Origin: CAVWDI01 sp046259385 | GTDB lineage: Bacteria > Chloroflexota > Anaerolineae > Anaerolineales > UBA4823 | Reading direction: 5' to 3' | Assembly (NCBI GenBank): GCA_046259385.1 | Contig: JBJYWI010000269.1 | Span: 1-6,253 of the forward strand | DNA: 6,253 nt | In this document: piece by piece, positions 1 to 6,253 of the stretch | Numbering within the stretch: position 1 is the stretch's first letter | How the letters are laid out: each line of letters begins with the position of its first letter | Notes under the pieces: generated by a model | Seen by the model: the letters and a program-made list of their open reading frames with translations, nothing else | Database searches by the model: none | What the model was told of the DNA's origin: nothing | Position numbers and translations under genes: made by a program

Positions 1-617
1 AACGGTATGGAATTCCAACCGTTCGCAGCATATGCGCTACCTCCGCTACAGAAGCCAGGGCAGCTGCTGAAATCATAGGGTATCCGGTCGCTATAAAAAT
101 CATTTCCGACCAGATTTCCCATAAATCGGATATTGGTGGAGTACAACTAAATTTAAGAAATGGCGCATCCCTTGCTGAAGCCTATCAGGACATGATCAAT
201 CGCATCAGCAAGATCTATTCCGAGATCGAGCTGAATAAAGTACTTGTACAACCAATGATAACTGGTGGTAGAGAAATTATTCTAGGTGGAAAACAAGACC
301 CACAGTTTGGACCTGTTGTCCTTGTTGGAATGGGAGGCATATTTGTAGAGATTTTTAACGAAGTGCAGGTACGGGTTGCCCCAATAACCAGACGGGACGC
401 TTTCGAGATGTTAAGAGATTTACGCAGTTATCCTATTTTAGAAGGTAGCAGGGGACACCAAATGTCTGATATTGACTCCATCGTAGAAGCATTATTAAGG
501 TTATCCCAATTATTGTGCGATTTTCCAGAGATTAAAGAGATAGACATAAATCCGATGCGAGTTTTTCCACAAAATGAGGGTTGTGGTGTATTGGATGCGC
601 GCATGTTACTCAACTAA
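1..617 (+). CDS. Acyl-CoA synthetase (ADP-forming), C-terminal ATP-grasp part (5' truncated)
   Basis: This is the last 204 residues of an NDP-forming acyl-CoA synthetase. The enzyme interconverts acyl-CoA + ADP + Pi with free acid + CoA + ATP in the cytoplasm. The reading frame is open from base 3 to the TAA at 615-617, so the ATG at 192 is internal (residue 64 of the visible part) and not the start. The visible part matches the ATP-grasp_5 type domain. It begins with RYGIPTVR, followed by GYPVAIKI with the nucleotide-site Lys32. Next is HKSDIGGV (residues 40-47), whose His40 probably corresponds to the second phosphohistidine of the beta subunit. Then come VQPMITGGREIILG, DPQFGPVVLVGMGGIFVEI, and EIDINPM near the end, a typical metal/nucleotide-site motif. 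The C-terminus (GVLDARMLLN) looks complete. The CoA-binding and ligase domains would lie before the window if this is a single-chain enzyme; it could equally be a separate beta subunit. The substrate (acetate, propionate or other) cannot be read from this part. Confidence 0.9.
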   Translation, partial: RYGIPTVRSICATSATEARAAAEIIGYPVAIKIISDQISHKSDIGGVQLNLRNGASLAEAYQDMINRISKIYSEIELNKVLVQPMITGGREIILGGKQDPQFGPVVLVGMGGIFVEIFNEVQVRVAPITRRDAFEMLRDLRSYPILEGSRGHQMSDIDSIVEALLRLSQLLCDFPEIKEIDINPMRVFPQNEGCGVLDARMLLN

Positions 618-658
618 CAAGAAGAATTATAAAATATCAGGTTAGATCATTCTCCAAG

Positions 659-666
659 AAGGTGAT
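659..666 (+). promoter_or_regulatory. Ribosome binding site of the Lon-like protease gene
   Basis: AAGGTGAT lies just before the ATG at 670 and is a near-ideal Shine-Dalgarno sequence. It supports that start. An ATG four bases earlier (666) hits a stop after one codon, so it is not a competing start. Confidence 0.75.
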
Positions 667-669
667 GAT

Positions 670-3063
670 ATGACAAAGAATGAATTAAATATTGATCAGT
701 TATTCCGCAAATGTGATCCGCATGAATTAGATTGCTCCTCAAGCGAAGATGCACTTGAATTGGAAACGATCATCGGTCAGGAACGTGCCGTTCGATCACT
801 ACAATTTGGTCTAGGAATCAAGGAAAAAGGGTTCAATATTTATATAGCTGGGGTTCATGGTACTGGTAGAACAACTGCAATCGAGCGTTATCTTATCGAT
901 TTTGCAGCGGGTAAACCTGTACCGGAAGACTGGTGTTATGTCTACAACTTCAACAATCCAGAAAAGCCTAACGCACTTAAAATGCCCCCCGGCAAAGCAG
1001 TTATTTTTAAGGAAGATATGGATCGCACGGTGAATGCTGCTGTTGACGACCTGCAAACTGCTTTTAAATCTGATGAATATTCATCTCATAGAACCGAGCT
1101 TGTTAATAATTACCAGCAGCAGAAACAGGATTTATTCAATGAAATCGGTCAAAAAGCCCAATCGGAAGGTTTTATATTACAGCCAACACCGGTTGGATTG
1201 TTGACTGTCCCGACAAGGGCTGGACGTCCCATATCAGACCAGGAATTTCTGCAACTGAAACAAGAAGAAAAAGATGAGATCAACCGTAAACAGAGCCAAT
1301 TAAAATCCACATTGGAGGAAGCTACCCGAAAAGCAAAAAACCTAGATATTGAATTAAGAGAAAAAATTGATGGCCTGAATAAAGAAGTTGCCAGATATGC
1401 AATCAAGCACCATTTTGATTTATTAAAATCAAAATATAAAGAATTTGAGGAAATCCCAGAGCATATTGATCATGTTCGAGAAGATATCCTTCAAAATACT
1501 GCAGATTTTATTAAAGGTGAAGAAGAAAAACCTGCGTTACCTCTCATGAGGGGATCAACAAAACAGTCACTTAGCGAAAAATATACTGTGAATACACTGG
1601 TCGATAACTCTCAATTGGAGGGTGCTCCTGTTATTGTTGAACAAAATCCTACCTTTCAGAATCTTATTGGAAAGGTGGAGCATGAATTAGCGTTCGGAGC
1701 TTTAATAACAAATTTTTCTCTGATACACCCTGGTTGCTTACACCGCGCTAATGGAGGTTTCCTGGTTTTACCTATAGAAGATCTGCTTCGAAATCCATTC
1801 AGTTGGGATGCCTTGAAACGCGCATTATCAAATCAGGAAATCGTTATCGAAGAAATTGGAGAACGATACGGGTTTTCAACCAAAACATTGCGGCCTGAAC
1901 CAATTCCTCTTGATGTGAAAATAATTCTCATCGGTGAGCCTTCAATATTTCAACTACTGTTGCAGTTTGACAAACAGTTTGACGAATTATTCAAAGTAAA
2001 AGCAGATTTTGATACCAAAATGCCTAGAACTAAAGAAAACATCGATGCGTACATTTCCTTTATTTGTACCTTATGTAAATCTGAAAATCTTCACCACCTG
2101 GATCCAGGCGCATTAAGTCGAATTATTGAACATGCATCCAGAATGGCTGAAGATCAGGAAAAACTCTCCACCCGATTCGGTGAAATGTCAGATGTAATTC
2201 GCGAAGCGAGCTATTATGCTTCATCAGAAAATTCAGAATATGTCAACAGAAATCACATTATCCAGTCTATTGAGGAACGATTTTATCGATCTAGTTTAAT
2301 TCGCGATCGACTCCAGGAGATGATTGCCCGTGATCAGATCAAGATTGAAGTAACAGGTGAAAAAGTGGGTGAACTGAATGGATTATCAATCCTCAGTTTA
2401 GGTGATATTACTTTTGGACAGCCAAGCCGCATATCTGCAAGTATCGGACTTGGCCGTGATGGGGTTGTAAATATAGAGAGAGAGGCTGAGATGAGCGGCC
2501 CAATTCACACGAAAGGCGTTCTCATTTTATCGGGCTACCTTGTGGATAAGTTCACTCAGAATAAACCCTTAAGCCTTTCTGCTAGACTGGTTTTTGAACA
2601 GAATTATTCAGGAGTCGAAGGGGACAGCGCTTCCAGCACAGAACTATACGCATTATTTTCAGCGCTTTCCGGAATTCCGATTAAGCAAGGGATTGCAGTC
2701 ACTGGTTCAATAAATCAGAAAGGCGAGGTTCAAGTTATTGGTGGAGTTAATGAAAAAATTGAAGGTTTCTTTGAAGTGTGCAATACTAAAGGGCTTACCG
2801 GAGACCAGGGAGTAATAATCCCATGGGGTAATATCAACGTTTTAATGCTGAAAGAGCCTGTTTTAAATGCAGTCTCAAATGGCAATTTCCATATTTGGGC
2901 AGTTAAATCGGTAGAAGAAGGAATAGAAATATTAACCGGAGTAAAAGCAGGAAAGCGACAGAAAGATGGGAAATTCGAGACTGATTCTGTATTTTCCAGC
3001 GTTGACGAAAAATTATCTATTTATGCAGATCGTTTAGTAAAATTCCAGAGAAATGGGGACTAG
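670..3063 (+). CDS. Lon-family protease with degenerate ATPase motifs (LonC-like, AAA_32 + Lon protease domain)
   Basis: This is a complete 797-residue cytoplasmic protease of the Lon family (S16). Its layout is that of the LonC-like branch, without the usual N-terminal LON substrate domain. Residues 1-90 begin the AAA-type core. A Walker A-like loop lies at 61-69 (GVHGTGRTT), with Arg67 where Lys is normal. Residues about 140-260 are charged and helical and probably form a coiled-coil insert. The AAA core resumes at about 320-450. The Walker B position reads GGFLVLPIEDLL (362-373), with Pro368 where the Asp is expected. Residues 418-424 (IILIGEP) look like sensor 1. A helical lid with STRFGEMSDVIREA follows at 500-513. 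The Lon protease domain spans about 555-760. Its catalytic Ser653 is in EGDSASSTE and its Lys696 is in IGGVNEKIEG; the 43-residue spacing equals that of Ser679/Lys722 in E. coli Lon. The family degrades unfolded or damaged proteins, and some LonC members do so without ATP. The gene starts 52 bp after the acyl-CoA synthetase, so it may be cotranscribed with it. Physiological substrates are unknown. Confidence 0.92.
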   Translation: MTKNELNIDQLFRKCDPHELDCSSSEDALELETIIGQERAVRSLQFGLGIKEKGFNIYIAGVHGTGRTTAIERYLIDFAAGKPVPEDWCYVYNFNNPEKPNALKMPPGKAVIFKEDMDRTVNAAVDDLQTAFKSDEYSSHRTELVNNYQQQKQDLFNEIGQKAQSEGFILQPTPVGLLTVPTRAGRPISDQEFLQLKQEEKDEINRKQSQLKSTLEEATRKAKNLDIELREKIDGLNKEVARYAIKHHFDLLKSKYKEFEEIPEHIDHVREDILQNTADFIKGEEEKPALPLMRGSTKQSLSEKYTVNTLVDNSQLEGAPVIVEQNPTFQNLIGKVEHELAFGALITNFSLIHPGCLHRANGGFLVLPIEDLLRNPFSWDALKRALSNQEIVIEEIGERYGFSTKTLRPEPIPLDVKIILIGEPSIFQLLLQFDKQFDELFKVKADFDTKMPRTKENIDAYISFICTLCKSENLHHLDPGALSRIIEHASRMAEDQEKLSTRFGEMSDVIREASYYASSENSEYVNRNHIIQSIEERFYRSSLIRDRLQEMIARDQIKIEVTGEKVGELNGLSILSLGDITFGQPSRISASIGLGRDGVVNIEREAEMSGPIHTKGVLILSGYLVDKFTQNKPLSLSARLVFEQNYSGVEGDSASSTELYALFSALSGIPIKQGIAVTGSINQKGEVQVIGGVNEKIEGFFEVCNTKGLTGDQGVIIPWGNINVLMLKEPVLNAVSNGNFHIWAVKSVEEGIEILTGVKAGKRQKDGKFETDSVFSSVDEKLSIYADRLVKFQRNGD

Positions 3064-3067
3064 AGAA

Positions 3068-5638
3068 TTACTGGATTAATTTAGAACCTAACCGCTCAAG
3101 AAGGAAATCTCTCGAATTCTTTCTGGCTTCCAAAGCGCTATTTAATCTAAGAACTTGCTCTGCTAGTTCCCTGGCATCGGATATTTCTGTGGAATTTAGG
3201 ATTGCTTTGATTCTAGGAACTACTCCTGGATTCATGCTCAATTCATCCACGCCTAATCCAATAAGAACAGGTGCAGCAATTGGATCCCCCGCAGATTCTC
3301 CACATACTCCTACCCATTTATCAGCTTTATGAGCGGCATCACATACTTGTTTTACTAAATGCATAACCGCTGGATGTAAGGCATCATTAAATTGTGATAA
3401 ACCAGGATTGCCCCTTTCCGCTGCCAATGTATATTGAGTGAGATCATTGGTTCCGATACTAAAAAAATCAACTTCGGATGCTATCTGATTGCTCAATATT
3501 GCAGCAGCTGGAATCTCGATCATTATCCCGGTCTCAATTGGCCACTTATGCGGTATAGATTCCACGTCTAGTAAATTGTGGGCTTCTTCAAGAAATCGCC
3601 TCGCTTGATTTACTTCATCTAGATTCGTCACCATTGGAAACATGATTTTGAAATTCAACCCTGAACCTGCCCGAAGTATTGCTCTTAGTTGGGTTTTAAA
3701 CATATCTGGATTTTTTAAGGATAATCTTAATGCTCGTACACCAAGAAATGGATTATCTTCTTTAGGAAGATCAACATAAGGCAAATCTTTATCACCACCA
3801 ACATCTAACGTCCTCACAATGATCGGTCGATTAGAATCGCCATCCGCAGACATTGCTTCACCAATCTCTCGAAGAGTCTGGTACTGTTCTTCTTCAGTCG
3901 GTGGTCTTTGGCTTGTTAGGAACAGAAATTCAGTCCGTAGTAGTCCGATACCCTCTGCACCATTTTTTATGGCGGTTTCAGCATCCCGAAGGTTGCCAAC
4001 ATTTGCTACCACTTCTATCCGTGTCCCATCCTTTGTAAATGCTGGCGCCTGACCTGTTTGTATTAGTTTTGATTTCCAATCCAGCCACTCCCTGCGGATG
4101 GTTGATACTTTTTCTTTTACGGTTTCATCAGGTTCAATCCAGATATCGCCGGAAAAGCCATCAAGCGCGATTTCAATACCATCAGGTAACCTCTCGAATT
4201 CAGCGTTTACACCTGTGATAGCTGGGATACTCAAAGCCTTCGCTAAAATCGCACTATGGGAGGTGGGTCCTCCTGCAGTAGTGATGATACCCCTGACCTG
4301 CTGCATATCTAACTGCGAAGTCTGGGTTGGTGTCAATTCTGGCGCATACAAGATCACCTCATTATCAAATTCAATCTTTCCGACACTCTCGCCACCTGCC
4401 AGAGCGAACAATACCTGATTACCAACATCCATCACATCCGCCGCCCGTTGCTGTAAATACTCGTCATCCAACGATTTGTAAACATTGGCCGTTTGTGAGA
4501 TCACATCATTCCATGCTTGCGAGGCATTCTTCTTCTCATTAAAAACAAGCTTGCGCGTATTCTCTAATATTTCCGGATCTTTAAGGATTAAGAGATGAGC
4601 ATCGAAAATCTCAGATTCAGACTCCCCGATTGTTCGAACGAGCTCTCTCTTTCGTTTAGATATATCAGCAGCAACATTTTCTAATACACCCTCAAATTTT
4701 GTCCATTCATGAACCGGATCATCAGTTGGTTCAGATGGTACTCGAGGAACTGGTGGACGATATTTGCTTAAAGGTGCGATTGCAGCACCTTCGGATACTG
4801 GGACTCCCTTGATCTCAGTTTTTGATTGAATCCTTTCAGGAGAAAACTTACGGTCAAATTTATATTCTTCGGTTTTTTTATCTCCAATCTCAGCTGGTTC
4901 GCCAAACCCATCCTGCACCATTTCACTCAATTTTTCCAGCACGTTTCTGGCACCAGCGCCGCTGGCTGATATTTTTATCTGATGATCTTTCACTGCACCA
5001 AGGGTTGTAACCGCATTGAGACTCTTGGCAGTTACCGGGCCTTTCTGATTTGTTAAATCTGTTACATAGACTTCGCCTTTGTGACTGGCTGCCACTTGGA
5101 CAAATCGCGCTGCTGGTCTAGCATGTAACCCATGCAAATTTACAAGCGTGAGAATAACTTCTTCTTTTTCAATTTGGTCTTCAGGAGACTCTGCTAATTC
5201 TTCCTTAGGAATAGCTGCTATTTGTTCGGAACCATGAATTTGTTCAATTTTTGGTAAAAGTGCGGTCCGAGCTTCTTCACATGCAGTATCTAAATCTGCC
5301 CCCAAACCAATCTGAACACCCGCAGCAACTGCCCCTTCAACAATGGGTGCAGCACAGAAACGGATTTTCTCAGCCATCTCAGGTGGCAGCAATTCAACCG
5401 CCATCTCAGTGCTCAATATTGCGCTCCCAAGATCCATCAGGACCAATACACCCTCATCGGAGTACACCGATTGGATCGCATCCATTATTTCCACTGCATC
5501 GGTACCAAATTCCTGCCGGTTTTCTCCTACCCCCCCGGCAATAGCAGTCGGGATATCAACCGGAGTTACCTGTCCAACTAGTTGGACCAATGCCTCCGCT
5601 AAATTATGGCTATGCGATACAAGAACTAGACCTATCAT
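3068..5638 (-). CDS. ptsP: Multiphosphoryl transfer protein: DhaM-type EIIA + HPr + enzyme I (PEP-protein phosphotransferase)
   Basis: This 856-residue protein moves phosphate from PEP through enzyme I and HPr to a mannose-family EIIA. In DhaM proteins the acceptor is the ADP bound to DhaL of PEP-dependent dihydroxyacetone kinase. Residues 1-130 are the EIIA/DhaM domain, with His9 in VSHS and the loop LMDLGSAILSTE. Residues 130-159 are an acidic linker. Residues 160-247 are HPr, with His172 in GLHARPAARF and Ser206 in TAKSLNAV at the regulatory-Ser position. A charged linker follows. Residues 277-856 are a full-length enzyme I with phospho-His461 (GGPTSHSAILAK), PEP-binding Arg568 (LLRTEFLF) and Arg609 (VRTLDVGGDK), metal ligands Glu708 and Asp732, and Cys779 (GVCGESAGD). 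Spacing matches E. coli enzyme I. E. coli DhaM has only a partial enzyme I, so this longer form can probably accept phosphate from PEP directly. I chose the ATG at 5638 because it gives the family's MIGLVLVSHS start with His at position 9. The frame stays open upstream to a TTG at 5668, but its AAGGA directly abuts the TTG. No dhaK, dhaL or sugar permease is in view, so the acceptor is inferred. Confidence 0.93.
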   Translation of the reverse strand: MIGLVLVSHSHNLAEALVQLVGQVTPVDIPTAIAGGVGENRQEFGTDAVEIMDAIQSVYSDEGVLVLMDLGSAILSTEMAVELLPPEMAEKIRFCAAPIVEGAVAAGVQIGLGADLDTACEEARTALLPKIEQIHGSEQIAAIPKEELAESPEDQIEKEEVILTLVNLHGLHARPAARFVQVAASHKGEVYVTDLTNQKGPVTAKSLNAVTTLGAVKDHQIKISASGAGARNVLEKLSEMVQDGFGEPAEIGDKKTEEYKFDRKFSPERIQSKTEIKGVPVSEGAAIAPLSKYRPPVPRVPSEPTDDPVHEWTKFEGVLENVAADISKRKRELVRTIGESESEIFDAHLLILKDPEILENTRKLVFNEKKNASQAWNDVISQTANVYKSLDDEYLQQRAADVMDVGNQVLFALAGGESVGKIEFDNEVILYAPELTPTQTSQLDMQQVRGIITTAGGPTSHSAILAKALSIPAITGVNAEFERLPDGIEIALDGFSGDIWIEPDETVKEKVSTIRREWLDWKSKLIQTGQAPAFTKDGTRIEVVANVGNLRDAETAIKNGAEGIGLLRTEFLFLTSQRPPTEEEQYQTLREIGEAMSADGDSNRPIIVRTLDVGGDKDLPYVDLPKEDNPFLGVRALRLSLKNPDMFKTQLRAILRAGSGLNFKIMFPMVTNLDEVNQARRFLEEAHNLLDVESIPHKWPIETGIMIEIPAAAILSNQIASEVDFFSIGTNDLTQYTLAAERGNPGLSQFNDALHPAVMHLVKQVCDAAHKADKWVGVCGESAGDPIAAPVLIGLGVDELSMNPGVVPRIKAILNSTEISDARELAEQVLRLNSALEARKNSRDFLLERLGSKLIQ

Positions 5639-5648
5639 TTCCGGGTTA

Positions 5649-6023
5649 TTATCCACTAAATGATGCAATCCTTAATGCCAACCATATTCCATAGAGAATT
5701 GAACCAGAACCAACAACAACTAATAACCAATCAATTACTTTCATCCCCGAACGAGAAGGGTTCAAATCGAGTATTATGCTGCGCATTCCAATTAACGAGT
5801 GAGAAACAACTACAAAAAGAAATGTGATCTCCATAAATACGATCCAGGGGTTTGAATAATAATCGACAACATCCTGCCAGGTTAGTAAAGCCCCTTCTCC
5901 AATATAGTGATTGACAATCAGATGAACCAACAACAGAATAACAATTAAAAGCCCCAATAATACTTTCAGCAACCATAAACCAGTGCCCTCATCAGGTTTT
6001 TGAAGAGATTTTGTTTCAATCAT
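5649..6023 (-). CDS. sdhD: Succinate dehydrogenase membrane anchor subunit SdhD
   Basis: This 124-residue membrane protein is recognisable as the small hydrophobic anchor of complex II. With SdhC it holds SdhAB on the membrane, binds heme b and passes electrons to quinone. Three membrane helices are visible, at about 16-37, 58-84 and 95-118. His75 in VVSHSLIGMR, followed by Asp86 eleven residues later, matches the heme-ligand His and the Asp of E. coli SdhD (His71/Asp82). The residue after the Asp is Leu87, where E. coli has the quinone-site Tyr83. Helix 1 carries His34 and His39, which might serve a second heme as in diheme anchors, but that is a guess. The ATG at 6023 has a good ribosome binding site and lies 20 bp after the sdhC stop. 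The phosphotransferase gene follows 10 bp downstream. Sequence identity in this family is low, so the call rests on size, topology, the His motif and the SdhC neighbour. Confidence 0.8.
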   Translation of the reverse strand: MIETKSLQKPDEGTGLWLLKVLLGLLIVILLLVHLIVNHYIGEGALLTWQDVVDYYSNPWIVFMEITFLFVVVSHSLIGMRSIILDLNPSRSGMKVIDWLLVVVGSGSILYGIWLALRIASFSG

Positions 6024-6027
6024 TTTT

Positions 6028-6035
6028 TCACCTTT
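6028..6035 (-). promoter_or_regulatory. Ribosome binding site of sdhD
   Basis: On the minus strand AAAGGTGA lies 4 bases upstream of the ATG at 6023, inside the short gap after the sdhC stop. It fixes the sdhD start. Confidence 0.7.
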
Positions 6036-6043
6036 CCCAACTC

Positions 6044-6253
6044 TTAAGCTGTGAACATCCGAACCGCAAAAATCAGACTTCCGACAATTGTGACCGCAGC
6101 GACTACAAAAAATATCGTCTTCTGAATCGAGGATGTTTCGAAGAATGTAGTCAACCCGATTCGGATACCATTTAACCCATGATAAACAGCGGCGATCACT
6201 ACCAACAATTCCCCGATTATGATTACTGGGTGTTTGGCTAATTCAAGAAAACT
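6044..6253 (-). CDS. sdhC: Succinate dehydrogenase cytochrome b subunit SdhC, C-terminal part (5' truncated)
   Basis: The last 69 residues of a membrane protein are open from the right edge of the window to a TAA at 6044-6046. The fragment holds two membrane helices, at about residues 9-34 and 46-67 of the visible part. The first contains VYHGLNGIRIGL, the signature of the SdhC heme helix. The His (visible residue 25) corresponds to the heme b ligand in E. coli SdhC (His84, in the HxxxGIR motif). The residues after GIR are I-G-L and not the more usual H-hydrophobic pattern with a following Asp. The first helix and start codon are outside the window. It is the first visible gene of the minus-strand operon, followed by sdhD after 20 bp. 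The catalytic subunits sdhA and sdhB are not between these genes and the downstream phosphotransferase, so they must lie upstream or elsewhere. Confidence 0.82.
   Translation of the reverse strand, partial: SFLELAKHPVIIIGELLVVIAAVYHGLNGIRIGLTTFFETSSIQKTIFFVVAAVTIVGSLIFAVRMFTA

Noticed and set aside
192..617. A 141-residue stand-alone gene starting at ATG 192
   Set aside because: The frame is open to the left window edge and the upstream translation continues the ATP-grasp domain (GYPVAIKI, HKSDIGGV), so 192 is an internal Met of a truncated larger gene.
605..640. A possible promoter before the protease gene (TATAAAAT at 628-635)
   Set aside because: The -10-like element is AT-rich and easily found by chance, and I see no convincing -35 element at the right distance.
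811..1406. Minus-strand open frames of 81 and 85 codons inside the protease gene
   Set aside because: They are antisense to conserved AAA and coiled-coil coding sequence, with no recognisable domain or ribosome binding site.
3819..5663. Several plus-strand open frames of 61-106 codons opposite the phosphotransferase gene
   Set aside because: They lie antisense to a well-conserved coding region, their products resemble no family I know, and their sequences are low in protein-like pattern. They are shadows of the real gene.
5639..5668. N-terminal extension of the phosphotransferase from TTG 5668
   Set aside because: It would add 10 residues before the conserved MIGLVLVSHS start, overlap sdhD by 20 bp, and its only Shine-Dalgarno-like sequence directly abuts the TTG.
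5731..5976. An 81-codon minus-strand frame overlapping sdhD in another frame
   Set aside because: It overlaps sdhD almost entirely; sdhD has the membrane helices, the heme motif and a good ribosome binding site, and this frame has none of these.

Overview
The window is a compact bacterial stretch with almost no non-coding DNA. It is moderately AT-rich and holds five protein genes, of which the first and last are cut by the window edges. I see no rRNA, tRNA, CRISPR array, insertion sequence or phage gene. The combination of an ADP-forming acyl-CoA synthetase, a LonC-like protease, a DhaM-HPr-EI fusion and a small two-subunit succinate dehydrogenase anchor fits an environmental bacterium. Chloroflexota (Anaerolineae-like) is my best guess, but it rests on overall gene style only and is low confidence.

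Layout. The left half reads on the plus strand. It starts with the 3' end of an acyl-CoA synthetase (ADP-forming) gene, the ATP-grasp part, ending at 617. After a 52-bp gap with a good ribosome binding site comes a complete 797-residue Lon-family protease (670-3063). The right half reads on the minus strand. From right to left it holds the 3' end of sdhC (6253-6044), complete sdhD (6023-5649), and a complete three-part phosphotransferase (5638-3068) that fuses a DhaM-type EIIA, an HPr and a full enzyme I. The two halves converge, with only 4 bp between the two stop codons.

How the genes relate. sdhC, sdhD and the phosphotransferase are spaced like one operon: 20 bp between sdhC and sdhD, then 10 bp. 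This would couple membrane anchors of respiratory complex II with a PEP-driven phosphoryl donor. By family, that donor would serve a dihydroxyacetone kinase (DhaK/DhaL), but neither gene is in the window. On the other strand, the acyl-CoA synthetase and the protease may share a transcript.

What stands out. The protease keeps its Ser-Lys catalytic pair (Ser653/Lys696) but has Arg in place of the Walker A Lys and lacks the Walker B Asp-Glu, which hints at altered or absent ATP use. The phosphotransferase keeps every catalytic residue I can place in all three modules. SdhD keeps the heme-ligand His but seems to lack the quinone-site Tyr of the E. coli enzyme, and it has extra His residues in its first membrane helix. 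I see no clearly new system. The rest is ordinary core metabolism.
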